This document shows, piece after piece, positions 32,001 to 43,003 of a stretch of DNA of 64,000 bases. The DNA is taken from assembly GCA_949825045.1 (NCBI GenBank), contig OX463813.1, positions 26,456,001-26,520,000 of the forward strand, written 5' to 3'. The notes beneath the pieces were generated by a model, which was not told the origin of the DNA, did no database searches, and saw only the letters and a program-made list of their open reading frames with translations. Position 1 is the first letter of the stretch. The number at the start of each line of letters is the position of its first letter. The DNA comes from Argyresthia goedartella. Taxonomy: Eukaryota; Arthropoda; Insecta; Lepidoptera; Argyresthiidae. The position numbers and the translations under genes were made by a program.

Positions 32001-32948
32001 CAGCCCCAGATGGGCGATTTGCCCTCGGATAGGGTTAACGAAATCCGGCCCTTTGCGGGTGTCGGAACGGATTTCGCGGGACCATTCATGGTCAAGTCTT
32101 CACAGCTACGGAACGCCATATTAGTGAAGGCATACCTGTGCGTCTTCGTGTGCTTGGCCACGAAGACAGTCCACTTGGAGTTGGTCAGTGACCTCACTAC
32201 AGAGGCATTTATCGCATGTCTAGATCGGTTCGTCTCACGAAGGGGCCTCCCGACATTAATCCGTTCGGACAACGGCACAAATTTTGTCGGAGCCAGGCGA
32301 TATCTGCAGGAGGTCACTCAATTCCTGAACGGTAACCAGGACGCCATCGGTACGGCTTGCTCCCGACGAGGGATTGAATGGGTTTTCAGTCCGCCGGGAT
32401 GTCCTCATTGGGGAGGAATTTTTGAGGCTGCGGTTAAATCGGCTAAGTCGCACCTGACGAGGATCATCGGTGAGACCTCTCTACGCTTTGAAGAGCTTGC
32501 GACGCTGTTCTGTAAAATTGAAATGACACTGAACTCGCGTCCGTTGTGCCCGCTCAGTTCGGATCCAAATGATTTGGAAGCGTTGACGCCGGGTCACTTC
32601 CTGATAGGTCAGCCCCTTAACGACCTGCCAGAATACCCATTCGGTGATGTTAAGTTAAGTCGGTTAACCAGGTGGCAGATGTTGCAGCAGATGGCTCAAG
32701 ATTATTGGAAACGGTGGTCCCTTGAGTACTTGCACATCTTGCAGCAGCGCCTTAAGTGGACTGAACGGATGAGCCCCCCTCAAGTCGGTGATTTGGTGCT
32801 GATTAAGGATGCGAACCTGCTATCATTGAGATGGAGACGAGGACGGATCGTCAATTTGTACACGGGTCGGGATGGCACGCCTCGATTAGCAGAAGTCACG
32901 GTCCTCAAGAGAGCGGTCGCAACACTTTCTCGCCTTCCTATTGATTAG
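29073..32948 (+). pseudogene. BEL/Pao pol (protease, RT, RNase H, integrase), broken by two stops
   Basis: One frame carries the whole pol region but is interrupted by TAA at 30,816-30,818 and TAG at 31,188-31,190. The TAG stands where a Trp would be expected (VLC-stop-LKA). The protease motif is LLDSGAQG, with the usual Ser. RT has VADIRMMFRQT and YVDD near 30,400. RNase H has GFCDASEKGYGAAVY. Integrase has an HHCC finger (about 31,855-31,985), GTDFAGPF, RSDNGTNFVG and GGIFEAAVKSAK, then a DUF5641-type end. The parts after the second stop form a 577-residue open frame from 31,215, so integrase itself is intact in sequence. Confidence 0.92.
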
Positions 32949-32979
32949 GGACAGGTTCGGGCCTGTCCGGGCGGGTGAC

Positions 32980-33543
32980 TGTTTAATATTTATGCTTCGG
33001 AACGCACCGGTTTTTCGTTGCGCGGATCGACCGCGAGTGATCGGGACATCACTAGCAGCTATCACTTGTATAGAAACGAGACGACGAGTTAGAGGTTACT
33101 CTTTTTTGCACATGGCGAAAATGTCGGCACATGGCATTCGGGCCTTGGCTGTATTTTATTTGTAATAATTGTCTAACACAGGTGTCGGGCCTGGTCGGAA
33201 TGTTAATTATAATAAGCACGGAACAATCGTCGGGAAATAAGTAGATTCACGTCATCGGAGTGAGTGCTTCGTGTTGTGAAAGGTTAAAGTGGTTCGGTCC
33301 CCAATTCGTCGCATTCGGACAGCGACTCTTTGTGAAGGCAAGCAACACGACGGCGACAGCATCGGGCTACGACGAGAGTAAGATTCGACTCCTCTCCCCC
33401 CACCCTTGTGCTCCTCATCCCGTGTTCCTGCCTCGAATTGAGATTTCGAATTCCGGTCCACGGCGTCAAAGGTCAGTACTCCTGGTGAAAAACAACCCTA
33501 CCATGATTCCACGCCCTTTCGGTTGAGGCGTGGAATTTAATCA
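32980..33543 (+). repeat. Right LTR of BEL/Pao element 2
   Basis: 564 bp, TG...CA, uninterrupted, followed by the target duplicate CAAGC. It shows the empty site for the LINE tail in the left LTR. Confidence 0.94.
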
Positions 33544-33548
33544 CAAGC

Positions 33549-34025
33549 AAATTCAGAAAAATTGTGACATAATGGCGGTATCTTTTGATTGCATTGACCT
33601 TTAAGTTGAACTTTAAGGCTTGAGTAAAGGACATTTATTTCAAATTAGATCCCTCCACGCGTTCCGACAAACGGACGGACGGACAACGAAGTGATCCTAT
33701 AAGGGTCCATTTGTTAAGTTGGATGGAACCCTTAAAACGGCAAAGTCGTGTACGATTATTGAAAATACAAGCGCAATGCCGTCCAAAAACAAGCCCCTAT
33801 CTTTACTAGGAGAGACCACGCACCGCTGCGTGCCGGCCTCCCTTTTGGGTTGCCCAATGCGCACCGGTGCGTAAGTGGTAGTCAAACCGATATATCCCGA
33901 GTGGCCTTTTTGACATGTGAAAATAAAAGCTAAACTATACATGTGTACTAAAAATCTAAATACTAAGATTTATTGCCAAAAATCGCGGGTTCAAACTGAC
34001 AGTTGTCAGTTTGGCTCGAAAACGT
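33549..34025. other. No gene seen; dispersed repeat fragments
   Basis: 33,660-33,740 (GGACGGACGGACAACG..GTGATCCTATAAGGGT) and 33,960-34,020 look like pieces of common lepidopteran repeats. ACTGACAGTTGTCAGT at 33,995 is a short palindrome. Confidence 0.45.
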
Positions 34026-34177
34026 ACCCATCAGCGTCTAGATACGGGAAGACACAGGAAATAAGAGCCATGCTTCCAACTCCTTCTCCTTCTTTCACTT
34101 TAAAAAGGAAAGGGAGACCGAGGCATAGCTCTGTCCCTTACTTCCTGTATCGTCTAGTCACTAGACGCTGACGGGCA
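34026..34177. mobile_element. Short foldback MITE
   Basis: About 150 bp with inverted ends CCATCAGCGTCTAG (34,028) and CTAGACGCTGACGGG (34,161). Inner halves also mirror each other: CACAGGAAATAAGAGCCATG against CATAGCTCTGTCCCTTACTT. The GAGCTATG/CCTGTCCCTTAC words also occur in the element at 15,182, suggesting a related family. Confidence 0.65.
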
Positions 34178-35544
34178 TTTAAAAAAACAAAAACATGCCC
34201 ATCTGCGTAGTTTTTTGTTGAAAATCTATACAAAATTCAACGAAAATGCGCAAACGAGGGGCCTTTTATAACCGATTTAAAAAAAGAGAGGTTCAAATTC
34301 ACCCGATCATTGAATTACAAGTTACTCTCGGGGACCCGAAAAAAAAAAAATATAGATATTATAATGATGGTTACTATCATTACCTATTATGGTCAGCTGA
34401 TTAAATGTCACCCTGCGTATGTATGTAATATTTATATAGGTCTCTAAATATGATTAAATACGATAAATATTCATAATTCAGTTATCCTCTGAATGTAGGC
34501 ACAATTGTGTTCCGCCACCCCGTACGGAATAGATAATGCTTTGTTTGTGTTTGTTTAGGATAGGATAGGTAAAACCCAGCTTAATTATACGGCTGCCATG
34601 TTGGATTTATTACATACATAGTTTAACCTTTCATCAGTGAGGGGCATTTGAAAGAAAGATGACGTCTGTGAAACCCAAAATGGCCAGGCTCACAGACGGA
34701 GACTTTGGGGCCCTCTTTTAAACTTATAATAAGATTTTCTCTAAATGTAATTAGAATTATGGAAATAGCGGGATTCTTACTTGATCTTAACTAAATTCTT
34801 TACCTTTCTCCATAAATTGAGCTTTTATTCTAATTGAATTGCACCAAAATGGTGATGTTCAATATATAGTACTCTAAAGTTTACTAGTTTTTTATGTATT
34901 ATTTCTGAATGAAACATTATTTGGATCCGTTGTTTTATTCTAATTACACATTAGTGTGTCCAAAATAGTAATTAACTCAAATATAGATGACCTTCATACA
35001 TTTATTTTATGCACCACTTGTTTTTAGAATGGTACAAACATAGCCCCTCCTGTAAACCATCAAAATGTATGAATTTTATTATCAACTAGTTCAAATTACT
35101 CTTGGGTTAAGGGATAAAGGTTCGAATGTTTACAGTTACTAGAGTATATCAACTATCTGTAATGAAAACCTCATAGTTGTAAGTTACACATATTCTAAGT
35201 AGGAGATGTACAAAAGTGGCACTCAAATGGGGTACAAAAAGTAGTGCTCAATATACATCAAAGTTTTTGATAGAAAAGTAACACATATCAATTTGGTAAT
35301 ATATTTTCCTATAACTTAATAGAATAACCTATTAGAATTTAACATAACAACTAGGTCCTTCATAGAAACATTTCAAGCTGGATGCTGCTGAACATAGTGA
35401 AAAATCATCCACTTTGGTACCATAGATGCTAACAAACTATGGATGCAACACTGCCAGTAGGTGCCGGTGTAGGTGTGTGTGCCTATTATTTATTGTCGCG
35501 CTAAATAGAGTCTTGAATATCAGACATATGTTCCTCTCCAACTC
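34178..35544. other. No gene seen
   Basis: AT-rich. 34,500-34,560 carries the dispersed word CACAATTGTG.TCCGCCACCCCGTACGG in inverted form relative to the SINE C tail. No supported coding sequence. Confidence 0.45.
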
Positions 35545-35831
35545 CGTGTAGGAAAAGGTGTAACGCTATGATATTTTCGATACATACAGGGTGTCCCAAT
35601 TTCATCATTTTTTTTTTTGCACTAGTGCTTCATATGGGAAAATACGTGACGCTATATAAGGTTCGATATTCAGGGTGTCCTAATTTTAGTGTAATAAATG
35701 AAAGAACATCCAAACTTTCTGGGATACCTAACGATAATATTGCCTTAAATGTCGCATTTTTCGTGTAAACCATAATGTCCATCGATTAAAAAATTTAATA
35801 CAAGGATAATTATTCCTTGACATAATATCGT

Positions 35832-35925
35832 TAATAGTAGCGTTTCTGAGATAATTCAGATTTGACATGTAATGTAGTATTTTTTTATATATTAAAACTG
35901 AATTAACTCAGAAACGCTATTATTT
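35832..35925. repeat. Imperfect inverted repeat
   Basis: TAGTAGCGTTTCTGAGATAA and CTGAATTAACTCAGAAACGC form arms with a 13-bp perfect core (TAGCGTTTCTGAG), separated by an AT-rich spacer of about 45 bp. Confidence 0.7.
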
Positions 35926-36356
35926 ACAACATTCTGTCAAAGAGCATCTGTAGTTTTTAATAAAAATTACTATCGAAGTTTAAGGGTACCTACCTATACA
36001 AGTACCCCCGTATCTCAGACACCATACAAAAATGTTCGCTGTTCTTTAATTTTTAAATAATAATTAAGAAACCCTATCGCTTCTTCGTGTACAATTATAA
36101 AATCCATATATCAACCCATTTTTTTTATTACAAACATCAAATGTTCTTTGACAAAGTGTCGCATCTAATGGGCTTTCTGAAATAATTCAGTTTGAATATG
36201 TAATTCAGTAATTTACTTACATATTTTATATAGGTAGTTTGTCTACAAAACTACATTTTAAAGAATTTCAACTATTTAAATGAATTTTTGGGGTAGGTAC
36301 TAAATAAAAAATATGTTAACGGAAAATTACCTATATTTTTAAATTTACACACAAAT

Positions 36357-36396
36357 ACTGTGCTACATAAATACCTATGTATTTATGTAGCACAGT
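36357..36396. repeat. Perfect 18-bp stem hairpin
   Basis: ACTGTGCTACATAAATAC, loop CTAT, then the exact complement. No run of T follows that would suggest a bacterial-type terminator, and none is expected here. Confidence 0.9.
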
Positions 36397-37012
36397 TAAG
36401 TTAGATTGTACGAATTTACTTAATCTCTATCTTTATTATTTAATATATAAACACAAACATTTACATGCATGCACATTGCTTCTGGTACACATTAGAATAT
36501 ACAAACTTACAGGATGCATATGTCAGTCCTGAAAGAATTTGAACTACTGCAAATAAGTAGGAAGCATATGTACACAATTTTAAATCTAGTCAGACTCAAC
36601 AGAATAATTGGAATTGGTACCCTGAGGCAATTCGCATTAAAGGCGGTTGTAGCTTTTACTGCATTACAGTTAGTTACATTGTACAAATATAATATGTATT
36701 ACTTTTAGTCGGGTTAAAGCAGAAAAGTTATTATGAGCAGAAAAAATATATTTTAATCACTGAATTTGGGACACCAACACAATTTTGCATAGTATCGCCC
36801 ATACATACGGCGGCGTGGTAAAAAATAATAGCATAGTAGTTAACAAAAAATAACCCCTAGATTTGGGACACCCTGTATGTGCATGATACAAAAGCGTCAC
36901 GCCTTTTCGTATACATGATGTCAGCGGAATGTGCAGAAAGAAATTGTACCACTAAATTTTATTTGGGACACCCTGTATATCTAACTTAGCGTCACACCAT
37001 TTCCCATACGAC

Positions 37013-38043
37013 GTAACACAGAAAAATCTTTGCCCAGTTACTCATTACTCCGTGACAGGGAGCAATCCTTTCATCAGTGGGTACTTTTATAACAATTACA
37101 TTTCAATTGTTATCTGCCCAAAACGACCACTGTCACAGACTAGGGGTTAACACCTATTCCGGAATAATACCTAGGTACGCCCATTTGGTAAATAAAGTAA
37201 CTTCATGCATTTTTAGTTCATGTCAAAATTCTCAATTGTTCAAGCAAGACAACGCCGCATCCATATCGTGCGATATCCTTGGCAGGTTCTAAACCGAACT
37301 GTCAAATCGCCTCTGTGCAAATGGCTTTCACGGGAAATTGAGTTTGTCTTCACGTATTTTGATGAAATTTCGTGATTTTCTGGTAGAATTGCAAGTCTCC
37401 ACTAAGTCTAAGATGATAAATATAATATTTTGGGTCTTTTGGGCGAGAAACACCTTATATAAATTTGTTCAAATCAGATGAAAACAAAAAGCATGAGTGG
37501 TGAGAAAAATCTGGCGGGTCATAAGTAGTTAGAGAGTGAAATTCTTGCAGTAACCTAAAGAAATCGATGTTAGTAGTAGTTAAATGAAATGTTACTTACC
37601 TCTCCATGTCGTGAAATCACTTGTTTCTTCTCTATCTTGCTCAAATTTCTCAAAAATCACGAATAATTTGCGGAGTACACCGCCGTCTACGCATAAATTT
37701 TTGAATGCCTACTGACCGAATATGTCATACCGAGGCGCTTAGAACCTTTCATTCGTTAGCTAGCTTGCTCTTTCCTGATTGGTTTATTTCAAGTCACATA
37801 GAGATGTGTTTACGAAGACAGTTACAGTTTCGCTAAATATGAACCTACAAAAAAAACCCAAACGGACCACGGTCCCAGATGCGCGTGAACTGACGTTTCC
37901 CAGAAGGACCAGATACACTGACAAGAGGATAATGACAAGATGAAAATCTCTCACTCAGAGGGCGTGGTTATCATTTTGATATTTATCGTACAAATTAACC
38001 TCGGGTGTTTCCATATTTGTGAGGGCCCTGTTTCTGCAAAATA
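37013..38043. other. No gene seen
   Basis: Unassigned AT-rich sequence. TCGTGATTTT at about 37,370 and AAAAATCACGA at about 37,654 are short inverted words. No supported coding sequence. Confidence 0.4.
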
Positions 38044-38217
38044 AATTATTCAGTACACCATTTTGCGTGCACAGGCTAGTTTCCTCATGATATTCTCCAT
38101 CACCGTTTTCGAAGGCCCATATAATTTAAAATAAGACTTATCACTTGCCTCATAGGTCAACGGTCATCACCGGGTTTCGAACCCGCACCCCTGCAACCAA
38201 ACTACTAGACTAAGTTC
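38044..38217 (-). repeat. SINE family C, fragment
   Basis: On the minus strand a B-box-like GGTTCGAAACCC lies at about 38,177-38,190. It is followed by the body GATGGAGAATATCATGAGGA, which matches copies near 51,575, 56,370 and 58,838. Confidence 0.6.
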
Positions 38218-38871
38218 ATTTGACCTTAACAAAAAATCCCCCCAGCTGATTTATCACATAATCTGTGACTCGGGTAATTAACCCTAAAAGGTTTATGCGA
38301 AACATAAATAAACATTAGTAAGAGTTTTACGAGAATTCGCCGCTGTTCGGGGATATCGCCATCCATGCCTGTGGGACTGCGACGTAGCGTAGGAGACCGG
38401 AGGGCTTTGCTCGGGTCAAGGCTGAGGCGTCGTTAAGGCTCAATTAAAAAATTGTCACCATTTTATAATGAATTAAAAGGTAATTACCAAATATTGTCAG
38501 GTATTTCTTTAATTATATTTGAAAAGGTAATTAAAGAAATACATGACAATGTAATTTGTTTCATAATTAACAACTAAAATAATGATAACTTTGCCGTTAC
38601 GTCAATTACTTTAAACGTATTTTAATATTCTTTCTTCAAAACAAAACACTTACTACCGATATTTAATTTAGTCTGTCGTTTTTTGGTTTCTTGATTATGG
38701 TGCTAGAGCGTAAAAAAATGCCGAAAATCTTACATTGTTTTACAATAAATATGAATCTGCACGTCAAGGTTGACTCTGAATGATAGTCAGTATCAGTGTT
38801 AGGCGAACCAAACACTGATACCAAAATTCATAAATATTCGACATAATTTAATGTAAAAACATATGTTGGTC
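38218..38871. other. No gene seen
   Basis: AT-rich. TGTCAGGTATTTCTTTAATTA and TAATTAAAGAAATACATGAC at 38,497-38,548 form an inverted repeat of about 20 bp per arm. No coding evidence. Confidence 0.5.
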
Positions 38872-39333
38872 TTTATCTACACACTTATCATAAACCCTCT
38901 TTACTGCGTTCAAAAACCGCACGTTACGATCAGCATTATGTTAAATTACTTGGTAAAAACTCGTTTCGTATCTGGGAAACTACACATTATGGTCATTATG
39001 TGTAGTTTTTCTACATATAATGACATTCAAATTTCGAAAGCCGACGCCCGCCTGCATGCCACCCCTAGTTTGTCTGTGAAGTTGGTACTAACATTCAAAT
39101 TTCGAACGCCGACGCCCGAAGTTGGTGCTACAGAACAAGCTAAACAACTGCAGAGCCACAATGCCGGTCAAATATGCGGTTCCTGAACACATCAAAGAGA
39201 GCTTATGATATGTGTGTAGATAAACTAGTGTATGTAACTGTACATAATTAGGCATTAAAACTCTCGAGTGATATTATTATGAAACTCGCCATGCCCTCCA
39301 TTATGTAGCAGTCACATAAACTACTATTATATT
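38872..39333. mobile_element. Foldback MITE, family M1, copy b
   Basis: The core 38,872-39,224 has inverted ends TTTATCTACACAC/GTGTGTAGATAAA and the central palindrome CATTATGGTCATTATGTGTA. A right arm extends through ACTCTCGAGTGATATTATTA to TAAACTACTATTAT at about 39,333. An equivalent left arm is missing. Confidence 0.8.
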
Positions 39334-39359
39334 TTTGTTCTTACAAAATAGAACTGAGT

Positions 39360-39532
39360 TTAAAGGTTTCTTGTTATACCGAATAATAGACTCTATGATG
39401 CCTAATTGTTTCTTTGTACACCAAATAACAGCTTTAATACAGCTGATGGTTTTTATACTCCGAATAACAGTTCTAATACAGCTAGTGGTTTCTTTTTACA
39501 CCAAATAACTCCTCTATTACAGATGTGATGTG
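39360..39532. repeat. Degenerate minisatellite, ~41-bp unit, about four copies
   Basis: Successive units begin GTTTCTTGTTATACCGAATA, GTTTCTTTGTACACCAAATA, GTTTTTATACTCCGAATAAC and GTTTCTTTTTACACCAAATA. Most continue through TAATACAGCT-like sequence. The alternation CCGAATA/CCAAATA every second unit hints at an 80-bp higher-order repeat. Confidence 0.75.
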
Positions 39533-40420
39533 TTCTTTACCAATGAAAAGACCCTATAACGCAAAAAGCTGTGTAATTTAAAAAATATCTTATATACGGC
39601 TTCTGTTCAGCTTGTGATTCTGCTGACCAATAGCGGTATAAAGCATTCACTCGTTCTGACTTTTCAAAGTCTGTATGTGCGTGCATGGCAGTAAATTATT
39701 GCATTCATTTATTACCGTCTCATTATCCATTTTATTTGAGTTTGCTTTAAGCAAGTGCGGTTCTCGTACATTGTGTGAAGTTCTGTAACTTTATCCTCTG
39801 GGTATTAAACTAGGTTACTGCAATTCTATCTCTGACAGTTAGCATAGAGATGTTAGTGGAAAGGAGATCTCTCCCCCCAGACTTATCACTTATCGCCGCC
39901 GCCGCTCGCCGAAAATAAAAAATATATTTGATTTGACATTTACCGTGAAAATGCATGTGCTCAATTTGTCCAAAAGCCATCCTTACATTGTGTTTCGTCG
40001 TCTATTCCTAGATTATACCTTTAAACCATACCAACATCAAGAATATAAACATTTTTAGCATCCTTTCCTTTCCTCTCTACGACAGTTTTAGTACCTAAAA
40101 TAGAAAGGAATAAGAATATATCTATGCATAGCTATATTAGTATATACCGATACATGAGGTATTATTTGCCCATCTTTTAGAGTAAAAAGTGCGGTTACAC
40201 GTAGTTTATGAGTTACATAGAGATATCGGAGAAAAGCATCCTTAAATAAGTGCGCTTTTTAAGTCATGCGGGATGCTTGCGGAGTCAGTTCCATCCATCC
40301 AACAGTAAATCCCGCGCCCGCGTGCGTGTGGAAGCGCGCATGACACTGAAAGAGGACTTTTCGCAGTGAAAGTTCGAAAATAGAGCATAAAATCCGGCAA
40401 AAACCATTGGATATCAAGCT
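39533..40420. other. No gene seen
   Basis: Unassigned sequence. The GCCGCCGCCGCTCGCC patch at 39,895 and the GC-rich CCCGCGCCCGCGTGCG at 40,310 stand out from the AT-rich background. No supported frame. Confidence 0.4.
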
Positions 40421-40605
40421 GAAGACCTCTGTGGAGTTGCGGTTCTATGCTCTGCCACCCAAGCGGGCTCGAGTCCCGGCTGGAGAGGGGGGAAATAGGT
40501 CTTGCATTTGCATATGTGTGACGTCGCTATTTCTGGTTCCACACAGGGTATCTTAGTGTAGGGCCAGTAGCACTGTAAGTGCATGTATATAAATGTTAAA
40601 TAAAA
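40421..40605 (+). repeat. tRNA-derived SINE family B
   Basis: The head GACCTCTGTGGAGTTGCGG leads to a B-box-like GGCTCGAGTCCC and GGCTGGAGAGG. The body is TGTGTGACGTCGCTATTTCT and the 3' part GTAAGTGCATGTATATAAAT. Other copies are at 52,085 and 61,323, with a body fragment at 5,441 on the minus strand. Confidence 0.7.
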
Positions 40606-40662
40606 TATGAGTTTAGATACTTTTGGCGCCTCCTCTATGTCCCTCGCCTGTCAATTTCAGGA

Positions 40663-41847
40663 GCACAAATCGTAAATATTCGATCTGAACTTGCCAGATC
40701 GGATGTGTCTGCTGTCGCTGCACTCTTCTTTGATATGAGCAAAGCTTTCGACTTTGTGCACCATGGTCTGCTCAATGAAAAACTAGAAAAGTACGGAATC
40801 AGAGGTATAGCAAATGAATGGATAAAAAGCTATTTAAAAGATAGATGTCAATGTACAGAAATTTCGAGATTTGATGAAAATAATAAACTGAAGAAATATA
40901 AATCTTCATACGAACGAAATGAATATGGAGTTCCTCAGGGAAGTATTTTGGGACCAAGTTTATTCCTGTTATACATTAATGACTTGCCTGATGTTACGAT
41001 TAATGAGACTATCCTATACGCAGATGACACAACCGTGATTATTAAAGGTGACGACTTAGGTAACTTTGAAGCAAACATTAATAACACAGTGACTGAAATA
41101 ATAAATTGGCTTAATCAAAATAATCTAAATGTCAATATCAATAAAACGAAGATGATGCAATTTCACACTGAAAAAAGACAACCACTTAAATTAAATATTT
41201 CGTACGATAACAAGGAAATAGAAGAAGTCAGCTCCACAAAATTTTTAGGTCTCTATTTGGACAAATTCTGCAAATGGAAAATTCATATAGACGTAATCTC
41301 TACAAAATTAAACAGATTCGTATTCGCTCTCCGCCGTCTCAAAGATACAATCTCGGAGCAAGTCGCACTGAACGCTTACCACGCATATGTCGCGTCCATT
41401 CTACAATATGGACTGATATTATGGGGTAACTCGACAGAAATAGAAAAACTTTTTAAAATACAAAAGAAATGTGTGAGAGTTATCTCAGGAGCCTATGCTA
41501 GAGACACTTGCAAGCCATTGTTCATCAAATTTAAACTACTGACATTGCCATGTCTATATATCAAACAAATAGTAATTTTTGTTAGAAAACATCCTACATA
41601 TTTTCCTAAAAATAAAGAAATGACAATTCGAACCCAGAGAGAAAACATTGGAGAGAGGTTATTTGTTCATAAATGCAAACTAACTTCAGTGCAGAAAAAT
41701 GTCTTTCATATGGCAATAAAAATATACAATGCCCTACCAACAGAATTGAAAGATCTACGATTTAATTTGTTTAAAACTAAATTACATGATTGGCTCATCT
41801 GTCGTTGTTTCTATTCTATCAATGAGTATTTTAATAGAGACAAATAA
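40663..41847 (+). pseudogene. 5'-truncated LINE with an intact RT C-terminal frame
   Basis: The frame is open from about 40,663 (VNIRSELARSDVSAV), with no natural start. The first in-frame ATG is at 40,735, inside motif A. Motif A reads LFFDMSKAFDFV, followed by EYGVPQGSILGPSLFLLYIN and YADD at about 41,017-41,028. Then come the template-slippage region (FLGLYLD), the thumb and the end FHMAIKIYNALPTELKDL. It has no endonuclease and lacks the first RT motifs, so it is dead on arrival by 5' truncation, although its remaining 380 or so codons are uninterrupted. It differs clearly from the left-edge LINE and belongs to another Jockey/CR1-group family. Confidence 0.85.
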
Positions 41848-42120
41848 TGTCAACTCAGAAATAGTGTACCTAATTACAATTATTTATAGAACTATAATTT
41901 ACTTACTTATGACATTGAAGTGTGAATTATGTATTTTTCTGATGTTATAATTTAATTGGATAATGTGATGACCTAAAATTAATTTATTATTATCAATATT
42001 TGTACGCCTGAAAAGGCAGATTTTTGCGATTAAAATGTATAAAATTAAGATCCAATATTGTTACCAAAAATCATGCAAATAAACTTATTTGATTTGATTT
42101 GATTTGATTTGATTTGATTC
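41848..42120 (+). repeat. 3' UTR and (TTTGA)n tail of the truncated LINE
   Basis: AT-rich UTR ending in ATGCAAATAAACTTA and a run of TTTGA units at about 42,088-42,119. Lack of poly(A) and presence of a pentamer repeat tail separate it from classical Jockey. Confidence 0.8.
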
Positions 42121-42167
42121 GCACACAATACAGCTGCATCGTACATTATATTCTTTATTCGATGGAA

Positions 42168-42318
42168 AACGTATAAGGAAATGGATTGGTTGCTGGAAGA
42201 GATATCTTACTAGAAATAAGCTCGCCTTAGCACACAATTTTGATGTGCCTATTATATCTTGTTTGTTTGAATATTTCTGTGCAACAAGGAAATTATAAAA
42301 TCATAAATTATTGGTTGG
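42168..42318 (+). repeat. LINE 3'-end fragment with hairpin
   Basis: GGTTGCTGGAAGAGATATCT with hairpin arms ATATCT-TACT-AGAAAT (42,202-42,217, one mismatch), then AAGCTCGCC and a GTGCAACAAGGAAAT tail. Confidence 0.75.
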
Positions 42319-42457
42319 AAATAGATTATTTATTCATATTTCCAGAGAAGAAACATTCATGTCACCATCTGCGGTGATAAGCTAGCCCCCTGTCTCGCAA
42401 AATGGAGTAATGACTGGCAAAACGTGTGCCGCCGCCACACCGTGTGGAAAAAAGCGT

Positions 42458-42499
42458 GAGCTTGTTTCTAAAAAGCATGTTCTATTTAGAAACAAGCTC
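42458..42499. repeat. Perfect 15-bp stem hairpin
   Basis: GAGCTTGTTTCTAAA, a 12-nt loop, then the exact complement. It lies next to a GCCGCCACACCGTGTGG word of the dispersed SINE C type. Confidence 0.85.
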
Positions 42500-42551
42500 G
42501 CTCAATATTCTTGTAAGCAGAAGCACGTACATATTTTGTTTTGCATATGTA

Positions 42552-42765
42552 GGTCCACTTGCAAGACCGTCACTACAAAAATATGCTTAACTTGCTGAAC
42601 TGATTTAAGTTTGACTTTTTTCTTACATTTTGGGCGGCTTGCAGAGGCTGCTTCAATCTAGATTCAGTACAACTTAAACTCGACAAATCAGAGTCAATCA
42701 AATCATAGTTGCTAAATCAGTTTAAGACGCTTAACGTATAATAGTGGATGTCGTGCAAGTGGACC
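42552..42765. mobile_element. Foldback MITE with GGTCCACTTGCA ends
   Basis: 214 bp with inverted ends GGTCCACTTGCA (42,552) and TGCAAGTGGACC (42,754-42,765). Further mirrored words lie inside (ATGCTTAACTTGCTGAACTG; CAGTTTAAGACGCTTAACG). Non-coding. Confidence 0.65.
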
Positions 42766-43003
42766 GCATTGTTAAAATCTGGTAGCTCATTTGCCGTACA
42801 TTATAAGTTAATTGAGTTACCCCCCGGCGGAGTAAAAAACTTTAGCTCAGAACTTTAAGTTAACAATATAATAGCGAAGTCTCCTGATAGCTTTAATTGT
42901 GTACTAGATTTTTCCCGCGGCTTTGTCTGGCCTTTAGAACATAGGATGTAAAATACTGTATTTTTTGTAGATGTAGTGAACTAGTTCTACTTAGTATTAC
43001 TGG

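Larger units (their letters stand above)
25793..33543 (+). mobile_element. Second BEL/Pao LTR retrotransposon, decayed
   Basis: Bounded by LTRs of about 563 bp (TGTTTAAT...TAATCA) with a perfect 5-bp target duplication CAAGC (25,788-25,792 and 33,544-33,548). The LTRs differ by about 14 substitutions and one single-base indel by eye, roughly 2.5%. Gag and pol are interrupted several times. The coding part is clearly more GC-rich than the element at 6,085 and than its surroundings, so the two belong to different BEL/Pao lineages. TGGTAGCAGAGGCGCGG, just after the left LTR at 26,491, is the primer-site candidate. Confidence 0.94.
35545..37012. mobile_element. Composite element with doubled inverted repeats
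   Basis: The unit GGAAAAGG.GTRACGCTA ... ACAGGGTGTCCCAATTT occurs twice in direct order at the left (35,548-35,600 and 35,636-35,690) and twice inverted at the right (ATTTGGGACACCCTGTATGT at 36,857 and TTTGGGACACCCTGTATATC at 36,963). The outer pair brackets about 1.47 kb and the inner pair about 1.3 kb. Inside are two hairpins (35,832-35,925 and 36,357-36,396) and no recognisable transposase. Confidence 0.6.

Noticed and set aside
36514..36708. 64-codon frame with hydrophobic end
   Set aside because: It sits inside the composite inverted-repeat element, with no recognisable motif and no context.
39360..39532. CRISPR-like regular repeat
   Set aside because: The units are degenerate, contiguous and without spacers, in an animal-type sequence. 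It is a minisatellite.
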